DNA from: Epiperipatus broadwayi
Lineage: Eukaryota; Onychophora; Udeonychophora; Euonychophora; Peripatidae
Reading direction: 5' to 3'
NCBI GenBank assembly: GCA_028023455.1
Contig: JAQFVV010012398.1
Coordinates: 6,408,682-6,472,681 of the forward strand
Length of the DNA stretch: 64,000 nucleotides
Shown: piece by piece, positions 20,809 through 33,780 of the stretch
How the letters are laid out: every line of letters begins with the position of its first letter
Numbering within the stretch: position 1 is the first letter of the stretch
Position numbers and translations under genes: made by a program
The notes under the pieces: generated by a model
Seen by the model: only the letters and a program-made list of their open reading frames with translations
What the model was told of the DNA's origin: nothing
The model's database searches: none

Positions 20809-23800
20809 CATTACAATTTGGCATCTCTAATTGAGGGCTTAAATCTGGGCTAGTCAACAAATGTTGCACACATTATCATCACTACCATTTTATTTAATTA
20901 CAATTGGTGTTGCAATTTGTAGTACATTATTAAACTAACATTATTTCTTTATTGATTATTTTTAGGTACATTACAATATATATATATTATACGTTAAGTT
21001 TTTTCTTGTTCTTTTATTCTTTTTTATACTCACCTTTAGTTATATGACTGCTCCTGTAATTATATTTAAATATGAATAATGGAATTTTTAAAAAAATTTG
21101 GGTTGGTATATGCATAGTAAAAGAGAGTGGTATAAGTTTCTGTGCTGATGGATTTTTCTGAAAAGATGGAGTTAAAAAGAGAACCCATTGATAAAAACTC
21201 TCAATTCTTAAAAATATCTCCACAAGTGTAATGGTTATTCATTTTCCCCCATAGTGCTAAAAGGAGACAGAAACTAGTCCCTATCTTGTGAGAGAGTGAT
21301 GTAATAAAAGATCAATATCACAGACATGGAAATTTTGGTATTTGATATCTCTAATTTATCTGACAAGATTGTTTGTGAAATGCATGCATAATGAGAGAGG
21401 AGTTTTATAATTTTGCATTGGTGGATGTTTGTAATATGGTGAGTTGAAATAAGGGATGTACTGATAAAAATCAAAACCCTTGAATATATATCTATATGTT
21501 ATAATAACATATTTAATTTAAAATTCATAAAAAAATAAATTTTATTCGAACAATTAAACATTATAATCTATAAAAAAAGGTAAGAGAAAACTTATATAAA
21601 TTCATATAATATACAACGAGATTCTGTAAAATAACTGGATAGACTGTATTACCAGATTGTTCTACAGTTAAACATAGAATAGAAACTCCCCAAAATTAGA
21701 AGGTAATTAAAAAATAAAAAGTTAAAGAATAATAGCGAATGCATAAAAATTATTTTGCTATTGCCAAAATTATTGTAGATTTAATATAGAAAAATAAATT
21801 TGTAATAATAAAGATATAATATTTATAATTATGTATAGAATATTGTAGTAATTTAAAACAATTTTTCTGTGATGTTTTAAATGAGAAAAAAAAATTGTGA
21901 AAATATAAATAGAGTACATTATTACTTTTTTTTCAATAACGGGACTAATTTTTATATTAAAAGTTAAAAATTGCTATAATTGTTGTAAATAAATAATATT
22001 TTATATAGCGCTATGTTTTATAATTCTTGACTTCGTTTAATGAGAAGCCACAATACATCACATCACAGCACAATAAATGGCCAAAAATGTAAATATCTTC
22101 TTATGAGAAAAAAAAAAGTAAATACCTAATAAAAGAAATGATTTCATATGAAAAAATAAAAATTTTATATAATGATTACAAAAATTATATTCTAATTAGT
22201 TAAAAAATATGTAAATAAAAGACAGTTCATTAAGAGATAAACTAATTAAAATATGAAGTGTTATTTAAAAAGCAATATATTTGAATAAAATATTTTCTGT
22301 TTTGAATTCATCGTAAAGCATTAATTAATTGCAGACTGCATCCATACTGGAATTAATAAAGAGCATCGTTGAAATCAAAATTGCTGCAGATAATTGTAGC
22401 AAAGATAGGCATAACTGGCCTCATGCTGAAGTAAAAGATATTTCTTTATATATAGTAAAATATATCAGGATGAGTGGTTAAAAGAATGAATGTATGCACT
22501 ATTTCTAATTGATCTCAAGATGGTGTTTTATAACTTGCCAATGTAATGATGCCCCCATATTATCTGAAGTTTGATGTCTTTTTACACTCTATAAAAACAA
22601 TGATTATTAACTAAAAGTAATACAAAGTAATATAATTTAACAAAGTAAAACTAATAATAATTAGTCACCAAGAAGACAAAGATACTACATGCCCAAAAGG
22701 AAGGTTATTTTATGTGTGGACACATTTGTTGATAAAAGTGTATGAAAATATAGTTACAATTTTTGGAATTTCTAGATAAGACCACTTATATATTATATAA
22801 CAAAATTTTAAAAGTTTACTTCCAGTAGTTTTGGTTAGATTAAACTAGTGTGTTTTTTGAACATATATTTGAATATTTTATATAATTTTACAAATAATTT
22901 TGGATTTTGATATTTGTATTATTTGCTATGTGAGATTGCTAATTCACAAATTTGTTTGGAAGTGAGAGGAAAAAAGTTTTTATTAATAGTTTTTCTCAAA
23001 TTTTCTTCCAAAGATAAGTTCCTATCTAGAATTCAGTATTTTATGTATACACATTTAAAATTATATGTGAATATTGATATTTACAGTCATCTGGTATAAG
23101 CCATTAATGTGTTTTATATTTTTTTCAAAATGTGATAAGCAATAATATAGGAGTTAGCTAAAAAAAAAATAATTATTTTTATTTATAAAATTAGTAATAC
23201 CCAAATTGATATAAATGTTGTCAGGTGTCTATTATATTTTTATTAATTAATAGATTTTAATAACATACAGTGTATTAGAATGAGTATTTGTATTTACATT
23301 TGTATTTTGATCTGATAATGTTATAAAATTATCAGTTTTTGTTAAAAAACTATGAAGAATTATATGAAGAAATAATTTATTCATTATGCTATTCTACATC
23401 TGGATTATTTATATTATGGATGTGTGATATTAGAGAATTATCAATATAGGATTTTCAAAGTAATCGTGTTGTAATGAGTTTAAATACAGGAAAGAAATAA
23501 CTTATAATAGCTTATGTCTAGAAGAATAATCCTAATACATCATGATAGTGGTCCAATAAATAGATTTATTAGAAACCATCTAATGATTTAATATCAATGA
23601 TAAATTTAAGCCACCATCATGTTACCCTTTAGTATGACCAAGAATGGCAATGGTATAAGAAGTTAACCTGAAATTCATAAAATGATATTTCATTGTATTT
23701 GATTCATCAAAGTATAATGATATACAATTTAATATTTATAATAGAAGCAATACCACATCTCTTTATACTATTAAATTTGGTTTCCAATTACTGTTTAATA

Positions 23801-23882
23801 TCTCCAACCTATTCTGTTCCATTACGTTTAATGCTAAAATATGCAACTAACTTATAGCTGAGTTATTTCTCATTCTATTGTA
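20809..23882. other. AT-rich non-coding stretch
   Basis: I see no gene or clear repeat. A-rich between about 21500 and 22300. The short frames here are typical chance ORFs of AT-rich DNA. Confidence 0.55.
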
Positions 23883-24030
23883 TATAATAAATATAATGGT
23901 AATTAACTATTATATACAATCTTTCAATCTGCAGAAGTACTTTTGGTTAATTACTTAACCCTCAACTGCCAATAACTTCTGCAGATTGAAAGATTGTATA
24001 TAATAGTTAATTACCATTATATTTGTTATT
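23883..24030. repeat. near-perfect hairpin, 56-bp arms
   Basis: The arms 23883-23938 and 23975-24030 are reverse complements with about one mismatch (core ATATAATGGTAATTAACTAT ... TCTGCAGAAGT). The 36-nt loop contains a smaller inverted repeat, GGTTAA-TTAC-TTAACC (23945-23960). Such fidelity implies recent origin, as a fold-back MITE or by a replication template switch. Confidence 0.85.
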
Positions 24031-24545
24031 TTTATTGTTATTATAATAGTTTTTTAATTAGCGGACATTTTATTTGTATTATATATATATAGTAAATATA
24101 TGAAACAGCAATAATTCTATACATTTATTATGACAATAATATGAAAACACTTTTTTTCGCAAATATTTTGTCTCTCAATGTGATTGTAAACTATTTTAAA
24201 GTTCCAATTTATATTGCATACTTAATGTCACCTATCAGTTTTTTATATAAAATTAATTAATATCTTTTCATTTTTGATGATCAATATAATATTTATGAAT
24301 ATTAATCTTCATACTGACATCCTTCATGAATCATATTTTTTAGAACTCATTTTAATAATCATGTAAATAATACTTCTCATGTTAATTTTCCAACTAGAAG
24401 AATATGAGTATATAGCTCCCCTCCTCCTTTTTTGTTTATGCCATCTTTCTTCTCTTTAGAATAAAAAGAGAATTTTATTTATTTGTCCCCTTATTTTGTT
24501 TAAATCTAAAGTTAACCACATAAGTTTTAATGACCTAGATTTAAT
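24031..24545. other. AT-rich non-coding stretch
   Basis: Nothing recognisable. Confidence 0.5.
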
Positions 24546-24850
24546 TTGCTACTGTTATTCGTTCACTTAGTGAAAAAAGAATTAGAACTCAGCAAACTGG
24601 GATTTGGGGTAATAATAAACAATCTTCTGGCCCCAATCTCCTTCAAAGTAATTTATCTAGACCACAACCTAATCACCATTGAGTTGACCTTTTCCTTGAA
24701 CACTTTCAATGTGATTTATGTCTATAGTCCCAAGGTTGCTTAAAATAACCCACACAATTAACCTAATTACTAACAATGCTATATTTTCGATAAGCTTAAA
24801 GTTCTTCAGAGCAAGGACAAGATATTATTCTTTAGATTCTTATTTACAAA
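24546..24850 (+). pseudogene. relic of a non-LTR retrotransposon APE endonuclease
   Basis: Translation gives GFGVIINNLLAPIS, then DHNLITIELTFSLNTFNVIY and VYSPKVA. This matches the GxGFxI...DRLMTLRL...YAPT region of LINE-encoded APE endonucleases. After a stop and frame change, FDKLKVLQSKDKILFF resembles the following FYxxL...DKLxLLGDFN segment. The catalytic GDFN itself is lost. I cannot decide the LINE clade. Confidence 0.5.
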
Positions 24851-25260
24851 TATGTGGAACCTGCTAGTATGGCCCACAGACTCACATTACCTGAATATTG
24901 GACCTGATATATCGATATTATAGTGCCTATCATAAATGAAGAAGTCTATAATGCAACACATCAGACCCTGTTAGAGAGGAAACGATCTCACACTATATGG
25001 ATACCAGTTCTGATACGTCAGCATTATAGAGCCAACCTCAAAAGGGTAGACAATACCAACAGAATAGAATGCTACTTACTCATACATTAACCTGTTAGTG
25101 CAGTTGATGGCTCTGCCATGCTTCTACCAGACTTAGAACACCCACATTACCAAGCCAGCCCAAATGAAGAAGCCAATACCAGCAATGGAATTGAGCCAAC
25201 ATTAACAAAGTGTATTATAATATTCAACTGTACAATTTTGTTATGTCAATAAAATATTTT
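24851..25260 (+). other. less AT-rich stretch following the LINE relic
   Basis: Base composition is noticeably richer in C and A than the surroundings. One frame is nearly open over ~95 codons with a single stop (ERKRSHTIWIPVLIRQHYRA visible). Not recognised. It probably belongs to the same decayed element. Confidence 0.3.
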
Positions 25261-25485
25261 TTTTAAATAAAAAAGAATTAAGCAAGGCAACTATTTTTTA
25301 GCAGTAATAATGTTTAATTAAAAGAAAAGAAAATATCAAGTTAAATGACATAATGAATTCAAATATCTAAAATAACAAACAAATCTATGGCAGAATAGCT
25401 AATTAGCAAAAGTCCAGCGTAAAGTAATTGTTCTTTTATCTAACATCAAAATAACTTTTCTAGTAATAGTTCTTTTTCTTTTGTT

Positions 25486-25597
25486 AAATATTGCACAATT
25501 TTAAACTAGTCTGTTTCCTTTTGATATAAAATAAATTAATGCATGTTTGATAGAAAAAGGTTTAGCTAGATTATTAGACATCCAGCACTCTATAGAC
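25486..25597 (+). repeat. tandem duplication, copy 1 (split by the hAT element)
   Basis: The sequence from AAATATTGCACAATTTTAAA to CAGCACTCTATAGAC resumes after the hAT element as TGTCCTGTGGGAAGCACCCA (27421-27440). Copy 2 lies uninterrupted at 27454-27600. Confidence 0.8.
25590..25597 (+). repeat. 8-bp target site duplication, left
   Basis: CTATAGAC, repeated exactly at 27413-27420. Eight bp is the hAT signature. Confidence 0.9.
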
Positions 25598-27412
25598 CAG
25601 TGGTCTTCAACCACCAGTCCATGGACCGGCACCCGGCTGCAGAAGTTTTCTGCCAGGCTGCGCTAGACTGGCAAGAAAGTTAGTAATAACAAAATAATAA
25701 GATTTTAAACTTTTAATTAATATAAACAGTTTTTATTTATTTTTTCATCGCATTTTTACTTGGTTAAAAAAAAGAAAGAGAACAAAAACGAAATCTAATC
25801 AATCATATATAAATTAATTTGTTTTTCTATTTATCACAGATGTTTATGGAGGGATAGAATTAAATTTTTTATTATTTTTTTAAAAAAATTCAAAATTAAA
25901 AAAAAAAGTTTTTTATTATACAAACTCCAGTTGTCTTTTGATAGCCAATCACAGCCACTTGTTGGCATTGTTTATGTGTTAAAACAATAAAATGTAATGT
26001 TACCGGGCCGCAATTTTAAAAATACAGTGACTTTTTTTGATCTCTTACATTTTTTCTACTCCCTCTGTTAATACAATATTTCATTTTTAGTGGGTTTTTT
26101 TTGGCTTTAACTTTTATTTTTGAAATCAATTTTTTTTTATCTTTTTTTAAAAATAAAAACAAAAAATAACTTTTGTCTCTAACATTTACAAAGTATTTCT
26201 CAATACACCCCCCCACCCCAAAATAAAGTAAGATCAAAACTTTTGACTTTTTCAAGTTTCAGTTGTTTTTTTTTGTTTAAAAATACGGCCACTTTTTTTT
26301 TGGCCTATAAGGCGATATCTTTTTTGCCTTTATTTGTATACTGCTAATATACTAAAACTTTTATTTTTAAAACCAATTTTTATTACCTTTTTTAAAAAAT
26401 AAAAACAAACCAAAAGTAACTTTTGTCTCAGTGAAGTCAAAGTATTTCTCACCCCCACCCACCCCCAAATTAAAATAAGATCTTTTTTGGCTTTAACTTT
26501 TATTTTTAAAATCAATTTTTATCACCTTTTTTAAAAAAGAAAAACAACCAAAAAATTTCTGTCTCTAACTTTTACAAAGTATTTCTCAATCCACCCATCC
26601 CCCCACTCCCAAATTAAAATAAGATCAAAACTTTAGACTTTTTCAAGTTTCATTTTCTTTTTTTTATTATTTAAAAATACTCCCACTTTTTTTTTTGGCC
26701 TATAAGGCAATATTTTTTTTGGCTTCATTTGTATACCACTAATATACTAAAACTTTTATTTTTAAAACCAATTTCTGTTACCTTTTTTAAAAATAAAAAC
26801 AAACAATTTTTAAAAAAAACTTTCCCTATTAATTACATTTTTTGATCCTTTCAACACACCAGCACAAAAAAAAATTACAATAACATCAAAACTTCAGACT
26901 TTTCATTTTATTTTTCAGATTTAAAATACGGCAATTTTTTTTTTTTGGCTGTACAGTGATTTTAATTACGCAATTTCTATTTTGCCCTCACTACTATCAA
27001 AAGACAAACTCCATATATATATATATATAACCATCTTGTATATTTAATATTAAATACAGATATTACATTTATCATAATCATTGCCATGTAATTACACTAG
27101 CTATAATATTTCCCAACATTCAGGTGAATAACATTTTATTCTTGCATGTTTTAATAATGAAATAATCAACATAGAAATGCAAGCACATTAATGAGAATGA
27201 TTGTTATTGTACTGTTTTCTGTGTTCAGCACATGAAAGTAAGCAACACCATTATAATACACAATAACTAGTGTGCTGTCAGTTATAACAATTATGCTTAT
27301 CTAAGGCTAAGCAGGTTACATCTTTAAAAAAATTTATCTGTAAATTTCTGCTGGTCTGTGAAATCTTATTCTTATTTTTGCCAGTCCACAGGTGTGAAAA
27401 GGTTGAAGACTG
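25598..27412. mobile_element. non-autonomous hAT element, 1815 bp
   Basis: Left end CAGTGGTCTTCAACC and right end GGTTGAAGACTG are inverted repeats differing by a GG insertion. Further inside, CCAGTCCATGGACCGGC pairs imperfectly with GCCAGTCCACAGG. An exact 8-bp duplication CTATAGAC borders it. The interior is A/T-homopolymer-rich with an internal repeat (26100-26960) and has no transposase frame. The ends resemble the CAGTGGTTCTCAACC termini widespread among animal hAT elements, so it is probably mobilised by a hAT transposase encoded elsewhere. Confidence 0.9.
26023..26960 (+). repeat. internal tandem/interspersed repeat of the hAT element
   Basis: Two block types alternate: one with GGCTTTAACTTTTATTTTT, ACAAAGTATTTCTCA and a C-rich run (26208-26218, 26451-26466, 26594-26612), the other with TACGGCCACTTTTTTTT, GGCCTATAAGGC and ACTAATATACTAAAACTTTT. 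Related blocks start near 26102, 26283, 26488, 26677 and 26926. Small frames on the minus strand here are chance products of the repeat. Confidence 0.7.
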
Positions 27413-27420
27413 CTATAGAC
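27413..27420 (+). repeat. 8-bp target site duplication, right
   Basis: CTATAGAC, identical to 25590-25597. Confidence 0.9.
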
Positions 27421-27453
27421 TGTCCTGTGGGAAGCACCCACTTTTCTTTTTTT

Positions 27454-27600
27454 AAATATTGTGCAATTTTAAACTAGTCTGTTTTCTTTTGATATAAAAT
27501 AAATCAATACATGCATATTTGATAGAAAAAGGTTTACCTAGGTTATTAGACATCCAGCACTCTATAAACCGTCCTGTGGGAAGCACCCACTTCTTTTGCA
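27454..27600 (+). repeat. tandem duplication, copy 2 (empty site)
   Basis: Runs AAATATTGTGCAATTTTAAA ... CACTCTATAAACCGTCCTGTG without interruption. CTATAAAC at 27562-27569 is the unoccupied equivalent of the hAT target site in copy 1. Confidence 0.85.
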
Positions 27601-29623
27601 GAGACGGTTGATTTTTCACTAGACACTCTGGCTGGCTGGATTATTCTTGATGTGGTCCATTGCAGTGGGTTTAGTCTCCTTTTTTGTTTTATGTTTCTTA
27701 GCAGCATTTCTTTCTTTCTTCAGGCATAGCATGATTAATAATGGTAATCTATTTAGCAGGCAAGACAGTAGAGGTTTTTTCATGGGTGGATTTGAATTCA
27801 GATAGGTAAAGACCAAGAAAACACCCATTTAGGGCCACTAGTCATGCATATTAGCAGACTTATGCCTGCAAATATTGCTCAGAAATGCTAGTCACACATT
27901 TAGTTTTTTAGACAAATCTGATAATAGAAAAATCCAAAAATCAACTAATTAATAATCATGATCTGCCTTATTTATAGATTTTCCGGCTATTGTTTACTGG
28001 CACTAATTAACATTCTGTCCTTTCACACATTTATTTTTATGATGAATATTTTGTACAAGTTTCACATTTTAATAAAATTTACATTTAAGCTTACTTTTTT
28101 TTACAATGTTTTAAATATCATAACTTTCTAATATCTTTATTTGCCTATAACTTTCTACTATCTTTTACTTACTTCTTTTTTTCAAATAAGTGATTTTAAA
28201 GAGAAAAGGAGACACATTTTGTTATACACCTCCTTCTCCTTCTTTTTTGTCTTTCAATCTTTATTCATTATTACCTTTCTTTTATATATATATATATATT
28301 TAAATAAAAGTCTTTACAGCCTTTTAACTAATTTTCAACTAATTATTAACCCTTTCATGAGTTTTATATATATATATTTTCTTTTATTTTTGAAAAATAT
28401 CAATGACCTAATTCTTTTAATTTCTTTGTTTGTTTCACTTTTACCTTTTAATAATTTCTTTTTTTATTATTATTAATAATAAATACATACAAGTGTGGCT
28501 ACAACCGTATATAGTCGGCACAATATATACAAACACGCTAAAACAGACTCCAATATAAAGTCTATATTTTTAGAACATGAAATTGACTCTGTCCTCAATT
28601 TTGATCTACTTAATACTAAAGTCATTTGCACTGAGTGCAATAATCAAAAAAGAAAATATAAAAAGATATGGTTTATTTATTGCAAATAACACACACTAAA
28701 TATGTCTGACCTGGTCAAAAGCAGTGTTAAGCTATAAATTTTCATAATAAATTATAATCTTGCCAGATTAGCGTACCTTCACTATTTATTTTATAATCTA
28801 AAATATTTTAAATTATAACTCTCAAGTTTCTAATAATCTAACAATGCCATTTTCACTCTAGTTATGTTAGACTTTTAATCATCTTTTATCATGTTTACAC
28901 ATTTACTTAAATTTTCTTGAATATGCAATATTAAGTATTGAATATTAAGGATAAACAAAAAAGGTATAATTAATCCAAATTCATATCAGCCATGATATCA
29001 GAAAATAGCAACTTTGAAATAGTTTAAGTTAAAAAATCATAGGCTAACATTGAATAAAAACAAAGCATTTGAACAGAAATTGAAAGTTGAGAATGCATAT
29101 GTTAATACAGGCTATAAAAGAAAAGATATTAAAAATATATTTAGAAATAATAATAATAATAATAGATAGTGCAAAGCATATGTATACAGATAGCGAGTGA
29201 GTTTCAGTCCTATATACAGAACATTTTTATAAGATATTGATAAAAGAAAAGTTACCTGATAATATTAAAATAGAATGGAAAATAGTAAATGTTTCAAAAA
29301 ATGGATTTGTAATGCAAAAAAATATGAGTTATATTAAAATTAGGGTAGGGTTAATTTATAAAATTCATTGTGAATTATGTAATATGATATATATATATAT
29401 TGTAACCTAATAAATGAGTTCAAATAGAAATAACTAAGTAAAGGTTCAAAATATAACACTATCAAGAATTATAAGCAAATTATTATAGCAATGTATTATA
29501 ACTCAGGTATATGGAAATCATGTGAGGTGAGTACACTAGTAATTCAATAAAATATAGCTCAGGTATACAGACAGTAATCTTATCCACTTTCATTTCTTGG
29601 TTTGATGTTAAGTGTATGTTTAA
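27601..29623. other. AT-rich non-coding stretch
   Basis: No gene supported. A 64-codon frame at 28495-28689 has a CxxC and two later cysteines but starts at GTG and has no wider context. (AT)n runs occur near 28285 and 29385. Confidence 0.5.
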
Positions 29624-32600
29624 ACAAATACTAAGTGAATATGGTCTAGCAGGGCGCCACTAGATTATCTGAATCTAGACATGGTTATATCTAATAACCT
29701 TTCACATGTACCAGGTTTGAATCCCTTCTTGGTACTTTATTTATAATAAAATGGAAGATTTTGCTTTTTGAGCCATATCACTATAAGCACTAATATTTAG
29801 GTAAAAGTAAAACATCTTTAAACCAAAGTGGAGTATATTAGACATAAATCATTTCTCAGATCTTAGCATAACAAATGTGTTTCAATAGTTTTGTAAGTTT
29901 ACTAGCTCAGATTATATATAACTAATTTAGGATGGCAATTCACTCATCCTTGCATGAAATAGATGATGGGATGTGGTTATACTAATACTAAGAGATCACT
30001 AAATATTATAAAATCAATATTTATTTATGGCCTTTAAACAGTTAAACAGCTCATTAATTAAAATGTTGATGACGATGATGATGATGATAATAATAACAAT
30101 GATGACAATGGTTTCAACTACAGCTCTAGGACTAAGCCTAAACATAAAACTAATTTTTATAAAGAAATTCATAATTATTGCTTAATTTTAGCATATTTAC
30201 TTATATCTTAAATAACTAATATTCAACCATTGATGATGATGAATAATCACACTTAACAAAGACTACACTTAATGAAATATATACGCCTCGTTTAATAAAA
30301 CAAACTAATATTTATTACTACATTTCTAACATATACATAAAAATTTCTAGATAAATATGAAAATTGACATGAATAATAATAATAATAATTGATTATATAA
30401 CAATCCTCAGATTAATTTTAAGTTCTTCCCCCTTTCCCTTCAAATGTATTTTGTATTAAGTTGGACGTCACATTCACCATGATTTTCACTCCATGAGAAA
30501 AGTATTTAAAAAAAAAATTATCTGCTCATTGGCACACATACTTTAAAATCCAACATGTAAATAGAATGTAAAAAAAAAATGTTAGTAAAATTGAAAGAGC
30601 AAGTTTTAGAAAAGAGTTTTAAATTATTTTCTCCCCCTCCCTTCCAAGCGCTGAAATCTATACTTAACTTGAAACAAAATAATCTAATATTCTAATACTA
30701 CTCATTATTTCACATTCACTCCCAATTATACACATATAAAAATATTATTATGTATGTGCGTGTTTTATCCCATAATAACAAAATATTATTAAAAACCAAA
30801 ATAATAATAATATATCAGCTAAAACTAAAATCATAACACCATAAAAAAAAATTGTTTTACACATTAATATTGTAAAATTAATAAACCAATAATTTTCATA
30901 CATTCAAGATCATTTATGAAGCTCAAAGTTATTATTAGTAAGACATTCTTGTTTTTAATTGATCTGAATAGTCTTTAAAAGTTCTTTAAATAAAATATAC
31001 CATTTTATTGCTAAAATGTTTATTAAGACTGATATCATAAAGAAAATAGATATAAAAAGTCATATTACCGATCTTTTGTTTGTGGCGACTTTCCAAGGGT
31101 TCAAACTTGTCTTGTATAATGTCTATATTTCTGCAGCTATTATTTCCGTTTTATGTGGGAACAATCTCTTTCTTGAGGTGTATAACTATTTGATGATGAT
31201 GACTCTATTGAGGTTATTTGCTTTAGTGGACAATTTGGAAATCATTATACTAATTTTTCTTCTCTTCCTGTCAAGCATGTGGATGAAACACAGCAGTTGT
31301 TTTCACATTTATAAATTTTCTTGAGTTTAAAATCAGTTGTTGTAACAAGTAATTGGACTTGATGATTAATATTTATCAGTAGATTAATTCATCTTCTTTG
31401 AATGCAGGTGAATGCTGTCTTCCTTCTATTAAAAACATCTTATTTCTCTGGTCAGTTGAAAGGTGTAGAATATTATTTTAGACATCTTTTCTTTCCTATG
31501 TGATGTGCAGCTTCCCCAGATAGTCCAGAACCGATGGGACATACATATAATTTTTCTAGCCCGCCATTTCTTATATTTTCAGCATTCAATTAGATAGTTT
31601 AATAATCTGAATCATAAACAATAATCCTAATAATAATTCAAGACAGCTTTTTATATCCAATTTTTAACTAACTTAACCAATCAGAGATAGCATCACTTGC
31701 TATTTTTGGACAAATTTGTTTTAATTAGATCTCTAATTTATTTTCAACTATATTATTTTTCAACTGAAAAGTTTAATCCTTTTTCCAGACACTTTTGTTT
31801 AAAAAAAAATAGACTCAATCCTTATTTCCTTTCTTTTCTTTTCTTTTCTTTCTTTTTAACATCCAGGTAACACTTCACATCTTTGAGCTTCCTTCTTTAG
31901 ATCTTGAGATAAGACAATTTCAAAATTTAGAGCTCTGACCCATTATAAACTTCCAAAGTGAAAAACAATTATTTACAAAAAAAAATTTCTACAAAGATTG
32001 ATATCTGATTAAACAGATTTCCTCTTTTAACAAAAAATTGTACAAAAAAAAATAATTTGACAGATTTAATACTTCCTTTTCTTTCAATATTTAGGAAATG
32101 TAAATTTTTGTATGTAATGTACACACATCCTTCATTCTTTCAAATCATTCATAAACTAACCTTAAATAATATAATTGCTAGCTTAGTAATTATAACCCAA
32201 TTATTTAATTAAGTCTGTAACTTTTAAATCCCAATTATAATTAAAGAAAAGCAAAATAAAAGTATAGAATAAAATATTAGAATTGATCAAGCATAGGTTA
32301 GTTTTAAAGAAAGTTAAAAATGTTTAATATTTGAAATATAAAACAATTAAATAATTTACACATACATTGCCTATATGTATGCATTATAACTTTGCTTTTT
32401 AAAGAAAAATTAAATATTAAATAGTTTAAATGTGTGTATTACCTTTCTATCAACACACAAACAAGTAAAGCATGTAATTGTTGACCCATTCTTTCTCTGT
32501 TTAAAGCTTTTAGAACTGGACCTTGTAGGGTTTGAACTTGGATGCCCTACAGCTTCATTTATGATTATATAAAAATGTGATGATGATTTTTGGTTTACCT

Positions 32601-32663
32601 TTTCTACATGCACATTACTATAAATTTAGCTAGTGACTAAATTGTAATGGCACAATATATATA
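29624..32663 (+). repeat. left arm of a 3.05-kb inverted repeat pair
   Basis: Reverse-complement match to 50003-53077. Anchors: GGTCTAGCAGGGCGCCACTA (29643) with its complement near 53050; the GAT/ATG triplet run at 30070 with 52610; ACTTTCCAAGGGTTCAAACT (31089) with 51625; GTAGGGTTTGAACTTGGATG (32526) with 50108. Both ends carry tRNA-like signals: TGGTCTAGCAGGG and GGTTTGAATCC on + at the left end, AGTTCAAACCC on - at the right end. Identity is about 85-95% where I compared it. The 102-codon frame at 31016-31324 is not intact in the partner. Confidence 0.8.
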
Positions 32664-33647
32664 GGCCTGACAGGAAAGACTGCCATTGAAAGAGATATGG
32701 AGCATGATTGGGCAATTAATAGAAAGGATATACATTCAGGGTCATATATACATTTTTGAAACTAGACATAAAATGAATTGTATAAAAAATATTCAGGTAA
32801 TAAATTTTGTTAAAAATCACAAGAAAAGAACATGTTATAAGATTTTGTATATTCTAGAAAATTTAAAGAAATGTTTAAACATGATTAAAGGTCCAGCACA
32901 ACTATGGGGGAAATGGGCATTATCAAATTATTGGAAACTTCAGAGTTATAACTTAAAATATTTTTTTAGATTGTCTTGTAAATATATATATACATTAAAA
33001 AAGAATTGTAATAAGTTTAATTATTTTTATGTATATGTATGTATTTTATTAATTATAGTTTTTGGAATATAATTTAAATAATGTCCATTTGTTGGAGTGC
33101 ATAATTTTGTAACAAGAAACATCTAGATAATATTCCAATAAGGAAATAATTTTTTTATTATAGTAAGTTGTCTGTTTCACTTTTGTTTTAAAGTGATTAT
33201 TTAATTTTTTTACCAATATCATATAAAATAATGCCACCCATTTACCATAAAATTGTGATATTGTTTGTTAAAATATCTAAGAATTGATAAATATATTTTA
33301 ATTTTAATCACATGTTCCAGGTTATTTCAAAATAGGTTTATTTTTTTCTTAATTTTGTATTTAAAGATTTTATATAGAAATAAATCACTAGAGATTTTGA
33401 ATTAGTATTCTTTATATATGAGAACAATGTAATTATTCTAGAAATGGAATATATTATTTAATTTTACAAAATAAACATAATACTGCCTAACAGTATATAC
33501 TAATTAAAATCAAAATAGAATAAAAAATATAGCACTAGAAAAAGTAGTAAAATGTTTTGTTTTTTACAAAGTTTCCTCATGACCTATTATAGAAACAGAT
33601 CTAAAGTCAAACTTAGCAATACAAACACACACACACACATATATATA
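32664..33647. other. AT-rich stretch after the inverted-repeat arm
   Basis: A 128-codon frame (32686-33072) begins at TTG and shows no domain I recognise. Simple (CA)n(TA)n lies at 33624-33648. No gene supported. Confidence 0.45.
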
Positions 33648-33780
33648 TTAAATACCCCATAGCTATAGTCTTTCAGCCACATTTCTCTTTTAAATAAAGC
33701 TTAAAATGGAATGCAAAATTTAAGCTCTTCTTTATTTAAACTAGGGAGAGTGGCAGAAAGAATATAGCTATGAGGTGTTT
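33648..33780. mobile_element. fold-back MITE-like element, 133 bp
   Basis: The left arm (33648-33703: AAATACCCCATAGCTATA..TCTTTCAGCCAC..TTTAAATAAAG) is mirrored by the right arm (33722-33780) with several mismatches, leaving a loop of about 20 nt. No clear target duplication beyond TA-rich flanks. Confidence 0.7.

Noticed and set aside
28495-28689. 64-codon frame with a CxxC and further cysteines
   Set aside because: Starts at GTG, no homology recognised, and cysteine spacing alone is not enough.
31016-31324. 102-codon hydrophobic frame in the left inverted-repeat arm
   Set aside because: The homologous stretch in the right arm (about 51300-51730) is not open in the same frame, so it is not conserved as protein.
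32686-33072. 128-codon frame next to the left inverted-repeat arm
   Set aside because: Begins at TTG, has biased AT-rich composition and no domain; length is plausible by chance here.
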